Below are positions 26,201 through 39,600 of a DNA stretch of 64,000 nucleotides, one piece after another (positions within the stretch are counted from its first letter, which is position 1; the number at the start of each line of letters is the position of its first letter). The notes under the pieces are model-generated. The model searched no databases and had not been told where the DNA came from. It saw nothing but the letters and a program-made list of their open reading frames with translations. The position numbers and the translations under genes were made by a program. Source of the stretch: Patagioenas fasciata (Eukaryota > Chordata > Aves > Columbiformes > Columbidae); assembly GCF_037038585.1 (NCBI RefSeq), contig NC_092521.1:110572605-110636604 (forward strand), given 5' to 3'.

Positions 26201-29200
26201 CTTTTGCAATTAAAATGCAAAACCTGATACTGCAGATTTTATTTTGTAATATCATGCTTGTTATAAGAAACAGTCCCCTGTAGCTTATTAGGCCTAAACA
26301 GTTTTAAATAATTTATTTTCAGAATATATAATACTAGACAGCAGTGGAGGAAAAAAGGAATTAGGAAGTACAGCTAAAGGGAGGGGATAGTAATGGCGAG
26401 GAGGGATTAGGAACTCCTCATAGGCTATTATAGGCCTATGGTTGTGCTAGATGAGAAAAAGGCTTGATAAAGAGCACAAAGGATGCAGCACAGACAAAGC
26501 ACAACTTGAAGAGAAGAGGACCAGAGAAAGTAGGAGTCTGTACAAAAGACTCATCTATGTTGAATAAAGGTATGATCCTTCATTTGCAGTGGGTCTAAAC
26601 TGCCCCATTTCCACTGACCTGCTGTCCTAATTAATGCCAGCTGAGAAATTGCCGTACCTTGTTTTTCCATGGGTAAATACTGAAGAAAGCAGTGTACGGC
26701 TTTGTTCTCCATTATGTATCACATTAGCAGGGTCCATTCCTAAAGCTCTGGCTTCTCTCAATTAATTTCAGCTGAATCTCACAGATCTATACTTAGAAAT
26801 AAAATGAGATTAATGCCAGCTGCTACACTGGTTTCCCAGAATTTACAAGACACTTTACGATGGGTCCTGAAGCCACATACTCATCATCCTGTCCCTGTGG
26901 AACAAAAAACAGATGAAGCTGTTGCTTGCACATACCTGGAGACATCGCTCACAAAAATAAATAAGCGCTATGATACTGTAATAAGAATGAACACAGCTGT
27001 GGAAGAAACCATGAAACATGTCATGGCTCGAGATTTGCATATCCCTGATGGTTGCTTACACTAATTCTGCAAGCTGTGTCACATTGCAACATGATGTAGC
27101 CCTCATGGGGTATAGTGTGAAGGGCAGCCGTGTGCTAGCCCAGGGAGGGCTGGCTCTGTGATATACAATGCTCCTTCCCTCCTTGTTAGTTAGGATAACT
27201 TACTACACATACTGAAAATCAAACAGCAAAATACATTTGAAAGCACAGCGTCCTTAATGGTTTATGCATGGATTTTGATTATTTAGTGCTGGCCCAAAAA
27301 GTTACAGATACTTTATTGTTTTAAAAATTGGCACCAGTCCCATTGGGAACACAATATCAGACGCTGTAGATGTAAAGAGGATTAGAGGGGAGGAAAGGCC
27401 AGAAGAAGTAAAACAGAGGGGTTTATGAATTCATCCTGTGTAAAGAATGAGTAGCCAAATAATCTGTCAAGCAAAACTTTTCATGAATTGCAGGAAGAAA
27501 TGGACATCTAAGCAGAAATCAGGCCTTCGTTTAAACATTCACTACAATTTCACCTACATCACAAAAAGGAAAAGGACAGCTTTTGGCTAGATCAGCTTGC
27601 TGCAGGGCTGCACAATTGCCAGTGCTGCAGAAAGCTGGTTACAGGAGTGCATAGCTGGAGTGGCAAGAAAGGATGAGGACTCACTGCTTTCAGTAGCATT
27701 TAGATGAAAGCACCCAGGAATTCATGGTTTCAGTAGGCAAGGCCTCCCGCTCCGTACTGTTACGGATGAGAGATTTGAATTTATTCTTGCTTAAAAATTA
27801 TGTTAAAGGTTGTCACCTCATTCAGCCCTACTTTTTTCCTCCTCCTTTGTCCATGATTCCCATTCAGGTTTGTGAGAGCTCTGTATGCATCAAAGGTAAA
27901 GGAGCAAAAGTAAAGCCTAAAATTCTTTTGAACTATATCCCACCAGCTAAGAACAAAAGATGACCTTGTACACTTGCAACTAAATATACCACATTGCAAT
28001 AAATGTGAAGAACAGTGAACATGGACAGAAGTGCCTCAGAAATAGGTGTTTAACAGGGTGTTAAACACAGCAGTGTGCAGATAAACAAACAGTGCACAGT
28101 GCAAGACACACAAACTTACCACCACCCCTCAACCCCACTGCTCTAGAGGAAAAGAACCTGCTCCTGCAAGCTGCCAGGAAGCACCTTCACTCCTCATCTG
28201 TAGGCCTTGAGCAGGTACAGTTGGAATGATCTTGCTTTTATATTCCCACCATTTTGATTCATGGAGAGTAGGTGTAAGAAAACAGAAGTCACACACATTT
28301 GTATTGAAGGCTTAATTGTGATCTTTGATATGGGGATGCAGTTATTTGCACCGATGTAGCTGGTATTCGCTGAGGGCAGGAAATCATTCAAGATCAAAAC
28401 ATGTTCTTTGCATAGCAAAACATCTACACAGAGACAAGGGATTTTTTTAAAAAGGTTCTGAATTTACCCTTTCAGGTTTTGCAACACAGCACAAAAGATC
28501 TTCCTGTTAAAGATGAAATCATGCATTATTATTTAACAATTACTGAACAGGATATTTTATAGGTGATTGTGTAATTTTCGAGTGGATGGTTATTTTCACT
28601 TCCAGAGCAAACAGGAGGCACCTCTTGTTGGACATGCTGTTTGGAATTTCTGTTTTGTCACCAGGTCAAATTCTAAAAATACTTAAAATGAAGACAGTAC
28701 TTCCTAAAATTTATATCCTTCCACAAGATAACAGACATGTCCCATTTATTCAGACATATATTGCTGGAAACAACCATAAACTGAAGCCAGTGCTGGGAGA
28801 GGCATCACCTATATTTAATCTTACACATTGAATATGTATTTTGATAGCAATAAAATTACTCAGCATAGAAAACTAAAGATCAATAGGTCTGCACAGTGTC
28901 CAGATCTTGAATTAATAGTTCACGGTTTGGCTGACTTACAGTTACTAGCAAAAAAGTGATGGCATAGTTGGGAGTAAATATTTAATGAGACAATGAGGTC
29001 TCCCATGTCCATATTTTTACACAAGACTGTGTACTGTGTTTGGCCGGATTACAGGCTTTCTTATAGCCTGTTTCTACACAAAGGTGTTTCAGTATGCACT
29101 ATGAATTCCCAAACATATAATATCAACAGCAGCTCCCGTTCAATCGTGAATAGAAAAGATTTACCCTTGATTATTGTTCAGCACCCCTTCACCTGGAGCT

Positions 29201-29429
29201 CTCCTAGCTTTACACGGGAGTGTCCATAAAACGACAGGCTAAATCTGTGTTGACATGGTACCCTGGCACTCAGCCCCCCCACCCCGGACTGGATTCACCC
29301 GGGATCGAACCGCTGCACCTCCCGAGGCAGGGTGCGATCACCCCTTACACCCAGCCGCCACCGGCCTCCTCCAGTGCTGCGTGTTTTTTTGGTGCTTTTT
29401 TTTTTTTTTAATATGTTTTGCGTTTTGGG
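23210..29429. other. Intergenic, no gene seen
   Basis: No exon with splice signals and family motifs was found. The longest ORF here is a 156-codon minus-strand frame (23214-23684) without recognisable domains. Composition turns GC-rich only from about 29270 onward, at the approach to the CpG island. Confidence 0.5.
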
Positions 29430-29674
29430 AGGGGGTTTGCCGTGAGCAGAGCGGTGGCAGCAGCCAGCGCGGCCACCAGCAGCTGCCAGCAGCGCTACAA
29501 CCCGAAGGCGGGACGAGGGATGGAGGCCGCCCCCTCCCCTTCTCCCCGCGGAGCTGCCTTCTCTCGCCGGCTGAGGGGCGGACGCCGCCGTCGCCTCTCC
29601 CCTCTCCGCCGGTCCGCAGCCGGGGGCCGCCTCCCTGCTGCCGGCGCTGGTTGAGGGCCGGGGGCTGCCGGCGA

Positions 29675-29785
29675 ATGAGCGCGGCCCGGGAGAGGCTTCG
29701 GATGACCCGAGCGAAGGAGCTGGTGGCGTACTGCCTGCTCCTGGGGCTGTCTTTCCCCCTCCTGCTGCTGCTGCCGCTCCTCTGA
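29675..29785 (+). CDS. Possible upstream micropeptide ORF, single-pass hydrophobic (36 aa)
   Basis: ATG at 29675, TGA at 29783-29785. The predicted 36 residues comprise a basic/polar head (MSAARERLRMTRAKE) and one continuous hydrophobic segment of about 20 residues rich in Leu, ending at the stop. This is the shape of a tail-anchored or signal-anchor peptide. It lies in the CpG island 662 bases before the LANCL2 ATG and in another frame. It would be a uORF if LANCL2 transcription starts upstream, or a separate small gene. An in-frame internal ATG at 29702 could also be used. Both ATGs have C at -3, a weak context. The frame is open upstream to 29255, which the GC-rich composition can explain. 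I do not recognise the peptide; CTG repeats coding for Leu can arise by chance. Confidence 0.25.
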   Translation: MSAARERLRMTRAKELVAYCLLLGLSFPLLLLLPLL

Positions 29786-30387
29786 GATGCGCCGGGCGAC
29801 GGCTTGTCCCCGCCGCGGTGGGACGGGAGGGAGGAGCCGGCGGGAACGCCGCTCCGCCGTCCGGCGTGCGGTCGGCGACAGCAGCAGCCCGAGGGACTGA
29901 CGCCCCGGCGCGGGACCATGAGGAGCCTGGGCGAGCTTTGCAGAGGTGCCACCCAGCCTGCGAGAGCGGGCGGGCTGTCTCTCCCCGCGCGGGGGCCCAG
30001 CCGCGGCCTCGGCCGCGCTCTGCCCCTGCAGGTGTGATGCCGCCGCCGCGCTCGCCGCCCCCCCTCTCCGGCTGAACGGGGACGCCAGGCAGGGCCGCGG
30101 CGTCGCAGCTTCCCTTTCGCCTTCCCAAGTTGGGCTTCGACGGCTTGGGGCGGCGGCGCCTCTGCCCCGAGGCGGCCCAGATGGGCCAGCGGCCGCGGTC
30201 GCTGCCAGCGCAAGTCCCTCAGCGCGGGGCTGGCGAGCTGCGCCTCGCCGCGCTCTCTGACCCAGCCCCTGCTCCAGCGCCGCGGCCCCGCCGAGGGGCC
30301 CTCGCCTCCGTGCCCGCCGGGCGGCGGCTGTAGCCGGGAACAGCTGTCGGCCGCGGCGCTCGCGTTGCTGCAAATTCGCCGCTCTGC

Positions 30388-30394
30388 GGGGCGG
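30388..30394 (+). promoter_or_regulatory. GC box (Sp1-type) GGGGCGG
   Basis: A perfect GC-box core 54 bases before the LANCL2 start codon, inside the CpG island. Its function is inferred from the motif and position only. Confidence 0.45.
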
Positions 30395-30447
30395 AGTGTG
30401 TCCCCGCCGGCTTGCCGTGCGGGGAGGCGGGCCGGGGGCCGGCTGAG

Positions 30448-30651
30448 ATGGGAGAGAGCATGTCCAAGAGACTGAAGCTGCAGCTGGGCGGCGAAGCGGA
30501 GATGGAGGAGCGGGCTTTCGCCAACCCTTACCCCGACTACCAGCCCCACCTAGCCGGAGCCGCGGCCAGCCCCAGCACGGCGGACGCCCGGCGGGACAGG
30601 GCGCTGGTCCCACCGGAGGAGGAGTCTCTCCCCTTCGGCGACGACGGGAAG
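30448..30651 (+). CDS. LANCL2: LANCL2 coding exon 1 (residues 1-68)
   Basis: Encodes the myristoylation-type start [20 protein letters not shown], then FANPYPDY and a low-complexity Ala/Pro/acidic linker ending GDDGK. The donor is AAG|GTGAGT at 30652, phase 0. The head is close to the mammalian protein, while the linker (residues about 33-65) diverges and differs in length. The GC content is that of the CpG island. Confidence 0.95.
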
Positions 30652-33600
30652 GTGAGTTCCGGGCGGGCGTGCAGGCAGGGGCCGCGTCCCGGTCCCCTAG
30701 GCCTTTCTTCACCCGCGGGGGGCTCCCTCACTGCAGAGGTGGTCCCGCAGAGCGGGCGGCCGTGGGGGCTGCCCTGGGTCCGGGCACGGCCTGCAGTGGG
30801 GCGGCCTGTCCGCGCCGCTGCGGAGCGCTGTGGCGCCCCCTGCCCCGGCCGGGCTCGGGCGGGCCGGCGGCCGTTCCCGCGCGGGCGGCGTGGCAGGGCA
30901 GCGGCCTTCGGGTCTCCTGCGGGAAGAGGCGGGTGGGGTGACCTGAGGGAAGGAGCAGGAGCTCGGCTTAGCCCCACTGCACGGCTTGGAGGTGGTGAAG
31001 TGTCTGCCATAAGCTCTTTATTTTTCCCCTGGATGCGAATGAACACGGTACCGGGCCTGGAGGTAGTGCTGAGTCCACTGCAATTACCGAATCACAGATT
31101 GTTAGAGACTGGAAGGGACCTCGAAAGATCATCTAGTCCAATCCCTCTGCTGGAGCAGGAACACCCAGATGAGGTTACACAGGAATGTGTCCAGGCGGGT
31201 TTTGAATGTCTCCAGAGAAGGAGACTCGACAACCTCCCTGGGCAGCCTGTTCCAGTGCTCAGTCACCCTCACTGTGAATAAGTTTCTTCTGATATTTAAG
31301 TGAAACCTCCTGTGTTCCGGTTTGCACCCATTGCCCCTTGTCCTACCATTGATTGTCACCGAGAAGAGCCTGGCTCCGTCCTCCTGACACTCACCCTTTA
31401 CATATTTATAAACATCAATGAGGTCACCCCTCCGTCTCCTCTTCTCCAAGAGACCCAGCTCCCTCAGCCTTTCCTCATAAGGGAGGTGCTCCACTCCTTT
31501 AATCATCTTTGTTGCCTTGCGCTGGACTCTCTTCAGCAGTTCCCTGTCCTTCTTGAACTGAGGGGCCCAGAACTGGACACAATATTCCAGATGCGGTCTC
31601 ACCAGGGCACAGTAGAGGGGAAGGAGAACCTCTCTTGGCCTACTGACCACACCCCTTCTAATACTAATAATTACCATGGCTGTGCTGTCACCACTTGCAA
31701 GTTGCAAGAGTTTCACCAAAGCAAGCATGCAGGGAAGGGAACAGATGAGCATACATCTAGAAAAGATTAATTTCTCCACAGATGACAGCAGCACTCAGGT
31801 TTTAGGTGATACTGGACTGTTCTACCCAAGGCACATGTTATATTGACATGCACACATTTACAGATTCGGGTGCACCATGACAGGCACCTGGCAGTTAGCA
31901 GAGGGTCTGTCTGATGGCACTGATGACACAAGGTTCACAGCCCTTCCTGCTCTGCTCATCTTGACACCACACTGCTGTTGGCGGAGTCATGTGCATTTTA
32001 GGCTTTAAGCACAGAAGCACAGCCTGTTACCATGCAGGCTGGCTTATGCTGTAGAAGGAATACCAGCGTATGGACCTTCTATCATTTTAGCCCCTAACCA
32101 GCCTCATCTTTTAGGATTGTGCTGCTTTGCTATCTTTCAGATGAAAAACAATGCCTGGTGACATTGTTAGAAGCACAGATGTGTAGGGTGCAAAGCTAAC
32201 TCCTAAGTCACTTGACTGAACACTTGGGTGAATAAAGGAGAATCTTTAACCTCAGCTCTGTATAAGGAATTACTTTGATTTACTTATAGGTTGGGCTGAG
32301 GATGGTGATGCCCAGTGGTGAGAGCAGCATTCTTCCAGAGCATCATAAGAATGAGCAGGACAGCATCAGCTCACCATCAGTCTGAGACAATGAAAGGTTT
32401 CATTGGTTGTTGCAACTGAGGTTTATGAGATTGTGTGCAGAGAGCACAAAAGAGAATACTTTGGGGAACTGGTGTCTTACTGCTACAGCTAATTGCAGCT
32501 GTCAGGAGCAGAACTTGGTGCTTGAAAAGGGTTAGGTTTGAAAGTGGAATCTGATTTCTGATTTGTTTTTGCAAAAATCCCTATTAGTATATACTCAGTG
32601 CTGGTAAAACTACTTTTTTTTTTTTTTTTTGGTGAAACCAAACTCTGATTTCTTTGTTATTTTGTATCTGGCTCAGTTTATAAAAACCCATTCAAATATG
32701 ATGAGTTGAAGTATGAAGGCAGAGAGGAGATGGCAGAACAGCTATAGCTATGCATTGTTGCTAACTTCGTAAAAAACATACCAAGAACTTTCTTTTAAGG
32801 TCTTATGTAGGCCAGTCATCATTCTTATGTACCTCCTTTACATCTGACACTTTATGTCCTTTTTTTTAAAGAGAAAATAAGCCTTAATTTACTGCTAATA
32901 TAGGTTATTACAGCTTTCCAAAGTGAGAACTGATATCGGAGGAAGGTGAACTTCCTTAAAATATTTTTTGAGAGGATACTAGGTGTATTACAGAATAGTT
33001 CAACTCTAACTCACTTCAGATTTAGTTCTTTAGTCAAAATTCAGAGACATTCTTCTGTGGCAGAGCTGAAATGATGCAGTCAATGAATTTGTAGCCCTAG
33101 ATTGTCATTAGGAATGTCTGTTCTGCTCTGCTTTAGATGAGTATACTGTTTTACAGTGGGTGCAAATGTTTTTTCCCCGGCATCAGTGGTGAATGTCATT
33201 GCTTGTTATTGTGTGGCAGTTGGCAGCTATTTGTGCAGTTTTGTTTGGAAAATATCTATGAGCACCAATGTAGCTGTGCATTTGATGAAAGGGTTTTGTT
33301 ACATTCAAAAGTAAGAAGCTCCTCTGTAAGAACAAATCCTCTTCTCTATCACATCAAAGTGATGTAACTACTTTCAGTGGTCTTTGGATATTTTAAACTC
33401 TGTGCATTTCATAGGAGAGAGCAGATGCGTGTGTACATTTTCTTTTGTTTCTGCATCTGCAGAAACCTGAGGAATTGTCCTACATATTTCTGGGCTAGAA
33501 CATGGCCATGAGTATATTTATGTGTATTGATATTCTTTGCAGCCTTTGCATATTATCAGTCCTAGTGCTGTCCTGAATTTTATGGGACTTCCTGATGAGT

Positions 33601-36600
33601 ATTTTGAGATGCTCTTGTTGTTTGTGTTCTCTGGTTGGTTGGTTGGTTTGTTTGTTTGTTTGTTTTGGCATTTAACAGGCTCCAGTCCTGTAAGAGAAAT
33701 GTCTTTGCCTGCCTAAAGCCCCAGTGAAGACTTTACACAGGTCAGGGAGTTTTTTCTGTAGACTGAGGTACGCAGTAGCACAAGTTTCCTAAAAATGAGA
33801 GCAGCTTTCAGAAGCCCTTGGTGCACTGCATAATTTCTTTTTCCCATCTGCTGTTGTGTGGAGCGATGAGCGTTGAGTGACTCACAGAATGACAGCTAGA
33901 GGTGCGTGGGGCTCTGCTGTTGTCATGGAACGTGATGCATTATTAATCCCTCCATTTGATTTCATAAGCTGCCATGATTGCCATCTAAAACTCATCCAGC
34001 TGATAAAAGGACAAGAAGCTCTTCAAGTCATTGTCTGCAATGTGAAACAATCAGGACAAAGTGCTGTATATGGAAATGTGTTTATATGCTTCGGAAAGCT
34101 ACAAGTTATGGGAGCAGGAGAAGAGAAGAAGTTTGAGGCTGCTAATTTGCCTTCTTAAAAATAGTCACAGTAAACACTGCATTTATCCAGGTGGGCTTTG
34201 CTTGTGTAGTTGAAATCACTTTTCCTTAACTAGATTTCTTCACTGTGAAAATATCACGGGCTTTAATAGCTCCTGTAACTTGTCTGAGAAAGCTGAAGGT
34301 AGAGACTGCATTAGTTCTAGATTAATAAGAAGCATAATTTTAAATGTAAGACTTTGCTTAAAAATTGACTAATCTTTCAATTAAATATATATCTTGTAGC
34401 CCTTTTACCTTTGATGTGAATCCCATAGTGATACCTTAACTTAAAAAAAGTATCTATAGATGTTATCTCGAAGTTGTCCAGAAGTTTTCAAAATGCAAAT
34501 CTAAACGGTTCAGGGATGCAGAGAAATGAAGAGACAACTTCATTTGTCATTGTCAGAACAAACCATATTCCCTAGTTCATGGGAAAATCAGTTTGTCTGT
34601 TAAGTTTCATTTAGTTTTTAATTCTCTGTAATTGTTTATTGTGGGGAAAGTACTACTATTTGAAAAGCAGATGTTCTTCTGATAGTTTCCTCTGCATTGT
34701 AGGCAACTCCCTGTATAAACTCACCTATTCTTACCTGTGGCAGATCAGGCTATAGGCCTGTGCAGCCTGGGAAACAGGAAGTAACTGTCTGAGCAGTATT
34801 GTGCTTTGCTTCCCCACCTGAACTGGAGCAGAGGCAGCCTATAGCTGCAATTAACGTCAAGGCTTGTTGGTATTGTGTTGCGTGTTAGCTGTGGTTGGAG
34901 ACTGAGAATGGGGAGGTCTCCACAGGCTTCTATAAAGCAAGGGAAGCCAGTTGTCCTGGCTCAGAAACTGTTTATCAAAACCTTTGTGGGGTAGGAAGTG
35001 TGATGAATTTCCTTCGGAGGGGAAGCGTGAGGAGAACTTGCTTGTAAGAGGTGGCAGTGGCTTGTTCGAGGGCCTGACTCCATGGGTGACCCACCAGTAT
35101 CAACCTCAGATTGCCCACCGTACTCAGAACCACTCCAGCTCTGTGGTTACATCCATAGTGTAGTCAGGTGTGATTTGGGAAACACCTTAACACCTTCTGC
35201 AGGTCAGTGACTTGGGAACCAAATGCAGGCCAATCTTACCTGCTTATCCAGGGGAAGGTGGAAGCAACCTTGTGCCCAGGCAACCTGGTGTGGATTTGGT
35301 GTATTTGCAAGAAAAGCACCCGTGGCATGGAGATACTATCACACCTCAGCCCTTGATTTGAGGTTGTCTGGATTTGTTGTGGAATCACAGGTCTTTGCAC
35401 AGAAACTGGATTCAAACTTTATGATAGGTCACTAGGATGCCCAAAGGGTAACTTCTTTTTTAGGCTAATTCTTTCATGATAATTTTTTTCTGACTTGCCA
35501 TAATGTTTTAAGATATTAGTAAAAGGTTGTGTGTTCTGACAAATGCATACAGTATACTTAATTAGGCTTTGCAGGGAACCTGTTTTAAAGCTAATGATGC
35601 TTATTGGCAAAGATTATCACTTAATGGAGATGTTCTGACAGAATATTTACTTAGATTATCTTTTGAGTGATTTAGTAGTGTTTAGTTTCCTGGTGTTTTC
35701 TTAATCCCCTGTTAGTTCTGATAATTCCTTTATGTTGCTTTTCAGTCTTCTTCCTCTTTTAAAATATGGAAAAAAAAAAAAAAAAAAACACCAACAAACC
35801 AAAAACAAGTTCTTTGTCATTGCCTCATTCATCCTTCCTGTCCCTGAGGTATTTTTTTGTATTTATTGTATTGTCTCACTGGGCATTTTAGTTGTCTCGC
35901 TGAGAGCAGCAAGCTCTCCGTGTTCTGGCCCTGATTCTGCAACCACTTGCACTAACAGGAATCATATCACTCATTGCACTGCAAGCAAAATTGAACCTCT
36001 AGAAACAATAAATATTTCTTCCCACTTTTTTGCCACAACTGTGTGGTGGGGTAGCTTCATTTCTTGAGAATGCCACTTCTTAGGCCGTTTCCCGGCACTC
36101 CTATGTGTTAATGAGTTGTTACACTGGTTAGTTACATGGGCAAGTGCAACAACAGGTACTCATTTTCTGGTGGAAATAAACTATTTTGGGGGTCTAACTG
36201 CATAACACCAATATGCTGTCAAGTTGAATATGTGGAATGTACCTGCTGTCTGTGCATCAAAATAATTTAAATGGTACTTATAGAGGTTTTAGCTTTTTTC
36301 ACAACTTGTGGACCACCTAAAAATGTCCCAGCTAGGGTAGAGATCTCTGTGTAGTGAGTGAATTTAAATCCCACTTACAACAGAGTTTGATTTTCATCAT
36401 TTTCAAGAGGTAGCATGTTGGTGTTAGGCTATCTGGAGAACCTCAGATTTTCAGTATTGCCCTTTTGCTTTATCAGCCTCCATTTCCCAAAACATAGGAT
36501 AATGTTCCTCAATGTCTTTTAATCATGATTATTTTTGTTATTAGTAATCTGAAGTCTTTAATAGTCTGAATCTTTAGGCTTTGGTTTTTTTGCAACCTAA

Positions 36601-39600
36601 TCACCAGTGAGACAAATAGCACCTTTTACACACAAATGCATTAGAGGCACAGTCTCATTATTTCTTACATGCTTTAAACAATTATTTCTGTAACATGAAT
36701 GGATTGCCTTTTAATTCTGTTTTTCATGCCCTTATCTCCTCCAAAGTAGATTGATGCCTCCATTTAAAGCCCGTTCCTAAATTGGCATTGTAGCAGTGTA
36801 GTATTTTGCCTACAGCCTCCTTTTTTGCTTTTCTTCCTTTTTTTTGTCTTTTTTCTCCCACTATCACATGTATGGCACTAGGTGCCAGGTCACTGAAAAA
36901 CAGAGCAATGTGTTCTAAAGACAGCAGTGTTTCAAATCATTTATTAAGCATGTGGTCTTGCAGAACTGGCATTTGTTTCTGGAAGGACCTGAGTACTAGC
37001 AGAAAGCTGCGTTTAACCATTTGAGAGGCTGGGTGATAAGGTTTGTTTGTATGTGGTATTTTCAGAGAAGAAAAAAAAGCTGCTCTTGGAGCTGCAACAG
37101 TCTTCATTTAGGTAAAAACAAAGTAAAACTTATTTTTCTGTACAAAAAGGCAAGTCACTTCCCAGCTGACCTTGCTAGATTCTGCATGTGGGATCCTACA
37201 GCCATCCCTTCTGGTCTGCACTTGCAGGAGCTCTGTGGAGGTAAGCATGAGAACTCATGCTGCTTCAGTAAACCTGTGTGCTGCAGCACGTGGTTGTGAA
37301 ACCTGGCTCCCGTAACAGTCAGTGGCAAAGTTCCCAATGCCTCCAGTACAGCCAGGATTTTGCATTTCTATAGAGCTTGTGAGTTGTCCCCCACCAGTGT
37401 CTGTCATGTGTTTTATGCAAGTTTGGATTTTGAATGAACCTTGCTGCAGTGCCAACTTGAGCTGTATTTCCTTCTCTGTGCAATGCACATTGGCTGGAAA
37501 AAACACCAGCACCACGTTAGTCTCCTACTCTACACATCACAAACAATGAAGTTGCTTTTCTCTACAATACATTGTCTTAACATGATTCTAACTGAGATGG
37601 GATGAACTGAAAGTGTATTTTGCTTATTCAGTAGGCAACACTATGTGCATAGGCTTCTGTGGAATCAGTCGTTTCCTCTTCAGTCTAATTTTTGCACGTA
37701 GCATCAGTCCCCCAAAAGCGAAGGAAGTAAAATGGAGTGAACAGTGAAATTGAGTTAGTAGCACGATGGTTGTTTTGGGAGCTGGTGGTAGCAAGAAAGA
37801 CTGGTATGTTGGCAACTGGTGAAGAAGCTGAGCTCAGGTCTCCATTGTCCTGCAGTGGCAAGGACTTGATATAGATGTGTCATGATGCAAATAAATGCTG
37901 AGAGGTGTTTGTGAAAAACACATTGGTATCTAAATGCCTTTGACAAAGGCAAATGAGATAGCTCACCCTGTGTTTGTCAAACCAGAGTGTTACTTCTGAG
38001 CACAAAACAAGTGGCATGAGGTCTCGCAGTTGAGTTGTCAGACTTACGTGAGCACTGTGATGACTGGTCCAAATGTGCATGGAAGACTAAGTTACAGGCT
38101 TTTCTTACCACTTGCATAGCAGCTGCTTGTTGCCTCATCTGCTCTTGGTGCTCGTTTGTTTTAAAACCGCAGCTATAAAACTGAGTATGGCTGTAATGGA
38201 GGGGTAGGTTAGTAAGAATTGGTATGTTATTGTAATATCAAATGCAAGTGATATGTGTGTTTCTTTTAGGAGATTTTTATTTGCATGGTGGTGTCTTTTT
38301 TGTAATGTTTGTGTAGCTTTAGTGCTGAGTTTACAAAAGAAGATGATTTAAGTTCTTTTTAGGAACCATACAAATGGAAGAAAATAGATAGGGGAAACAG
38401 GTATTGCTGACAAGGACAGCATGATTTCGACGCTATGCCATTAGAGCCAAAGGCGAGCGATGTTGCATATACACTTACATTCCTTATGTTTTTGTTGTCT
38501 TTAAAAGGCTTTGGATTGGGATGTAGCTTTGTATACCACCTCATTGCAATGGAAAACTTGATGTGGTTCAAATAAATCAGAGAACACTGCTTTTGTTTCA
38601 TGCTGATAATGACCCCTTCTTGTTACCATAATCAATATGGTGCAGCATCCTGTTGAGTATTGTGGGGAATGAACTTGCATTTTGTGTGTGTGTGTTTTGC
38701 TGATTTAAAACTTGAGCAGTGGTTGGGATGACAGTGCTGTTCTCCCTGTAGCAGCAGAGGAGTAATGCAGCAGTTGAATTCCTGGAGAGAACCATTGCTA
38801 ACTTGTTAAAGATACTCTTCAGCTCCTGTTATCATGCATTCTGTTGTGAACAAGGAGTAAATGTGGTGCTGGATATCAGGGGTCAAGCTTCCTGGTTTTT
38901 GTTTTCTCCAACAGGAATTACGAGAGTCATCTGCAGATAAGTGTGAATGCCAATTGGAATCATCCTCATGAACTGAATATGCTTCTCATGAAAATCAATC
39001 TGTGCTCAACACAAATTAGTGGTCTTTATGATCAGCTGTAATGCTGCCATAAGATTCTTTGAAGAAGGTTTACAAATCTTCTAAACTCACCTTTCAACAT
39101 CAATTTCTTTATGTAATTGATTTATTCCAGTGCATGTAAGCATCTGTTATAAGCTTATAGTGTAATGTTATCAAATGAACAGTAATGGTGTTCAATTGTT
39201 AAAGCTTCAGAGCAACCAAAAACAAAGGCAGTGGTGGAGGGGTAGGCAGGTGGGGAAAACTTAGTTGCCACTCATAACCTATTCACAGTGGCATAAGCTT
39301 GGGAGTAGCTTTGTTTGGGCCGATAAATGATTAAAAAATCCTTTCATCTGTGCTTTTCAAAGCACTGAATCAAGATAGGTGAGTTACAATTCCCATTTTA
39401 GAAAGAGGTAAATGCCAACCTGAGCTAAATCACTCATATGGGACCAAGCTTTCAGAGCAGAACCCAGGTGTCCTGATGTCCTAGTCCTCCCCTCTGGCCT
39501 CTGAGTAATTTGATCTGGTGTTTGATAAAAAACATCCTGATTTGATAACAGCAGGTGTATTGTCAGGACAAAAAGATAACCAGCTTGCTTGTGATATGCA

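Larger units (their letters stand above)
29430..30960. promoter_or_regulatory. CpG island, LANCL2 promoter and exon 1
   Basis: About 1.5 kb of very GC-rich, CpG-dense DNA in an otherwise AT-rich window, centred on LANCL2 exon 1. A GC box GGGGCGG lies at 30388-30394, 54 bases before the start codon. There is no convincing TATA box, which is typical of housekeeping-type CpG promoters. The transcription start site cannot be placed exactly. The G/C bias produces several long spurious minus-strand ORFs. The density of CpG and its coincidence with exon 1 make the promoter call strong. Confidence 0.9.

Noticed and set aside
29283-29362. tRNA-like B box (GGTTCGATCCC on the minus strand)
   Set aside because: Only three of five T-stem pairs form and no matching acceptor stem or A box is present, so it is not a tRNA gene.
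29255-29674. N-terminal extension of the micropeptide frame back to an ATG at 29255
   Set aside because: Low-complexity translation crossing a poly(T) tract (a Phe run); this looks like an open frame by composition only.
29338-30712. Long minus-strand ORFs of 277 to 405 codons over the CpG island
   Set aside because: Arg/Ala/Pro/Gly-rich, stop-poor because of GC content; overlapping in all frames, no domain, and antisense to LANCL2 exon 1.
31300-31770. 156-codon plus-strand ORF in intron 1
   Set aside because: It is the antisense shadow of the CR1 reverse-transcriptase fragment on the minus strand.
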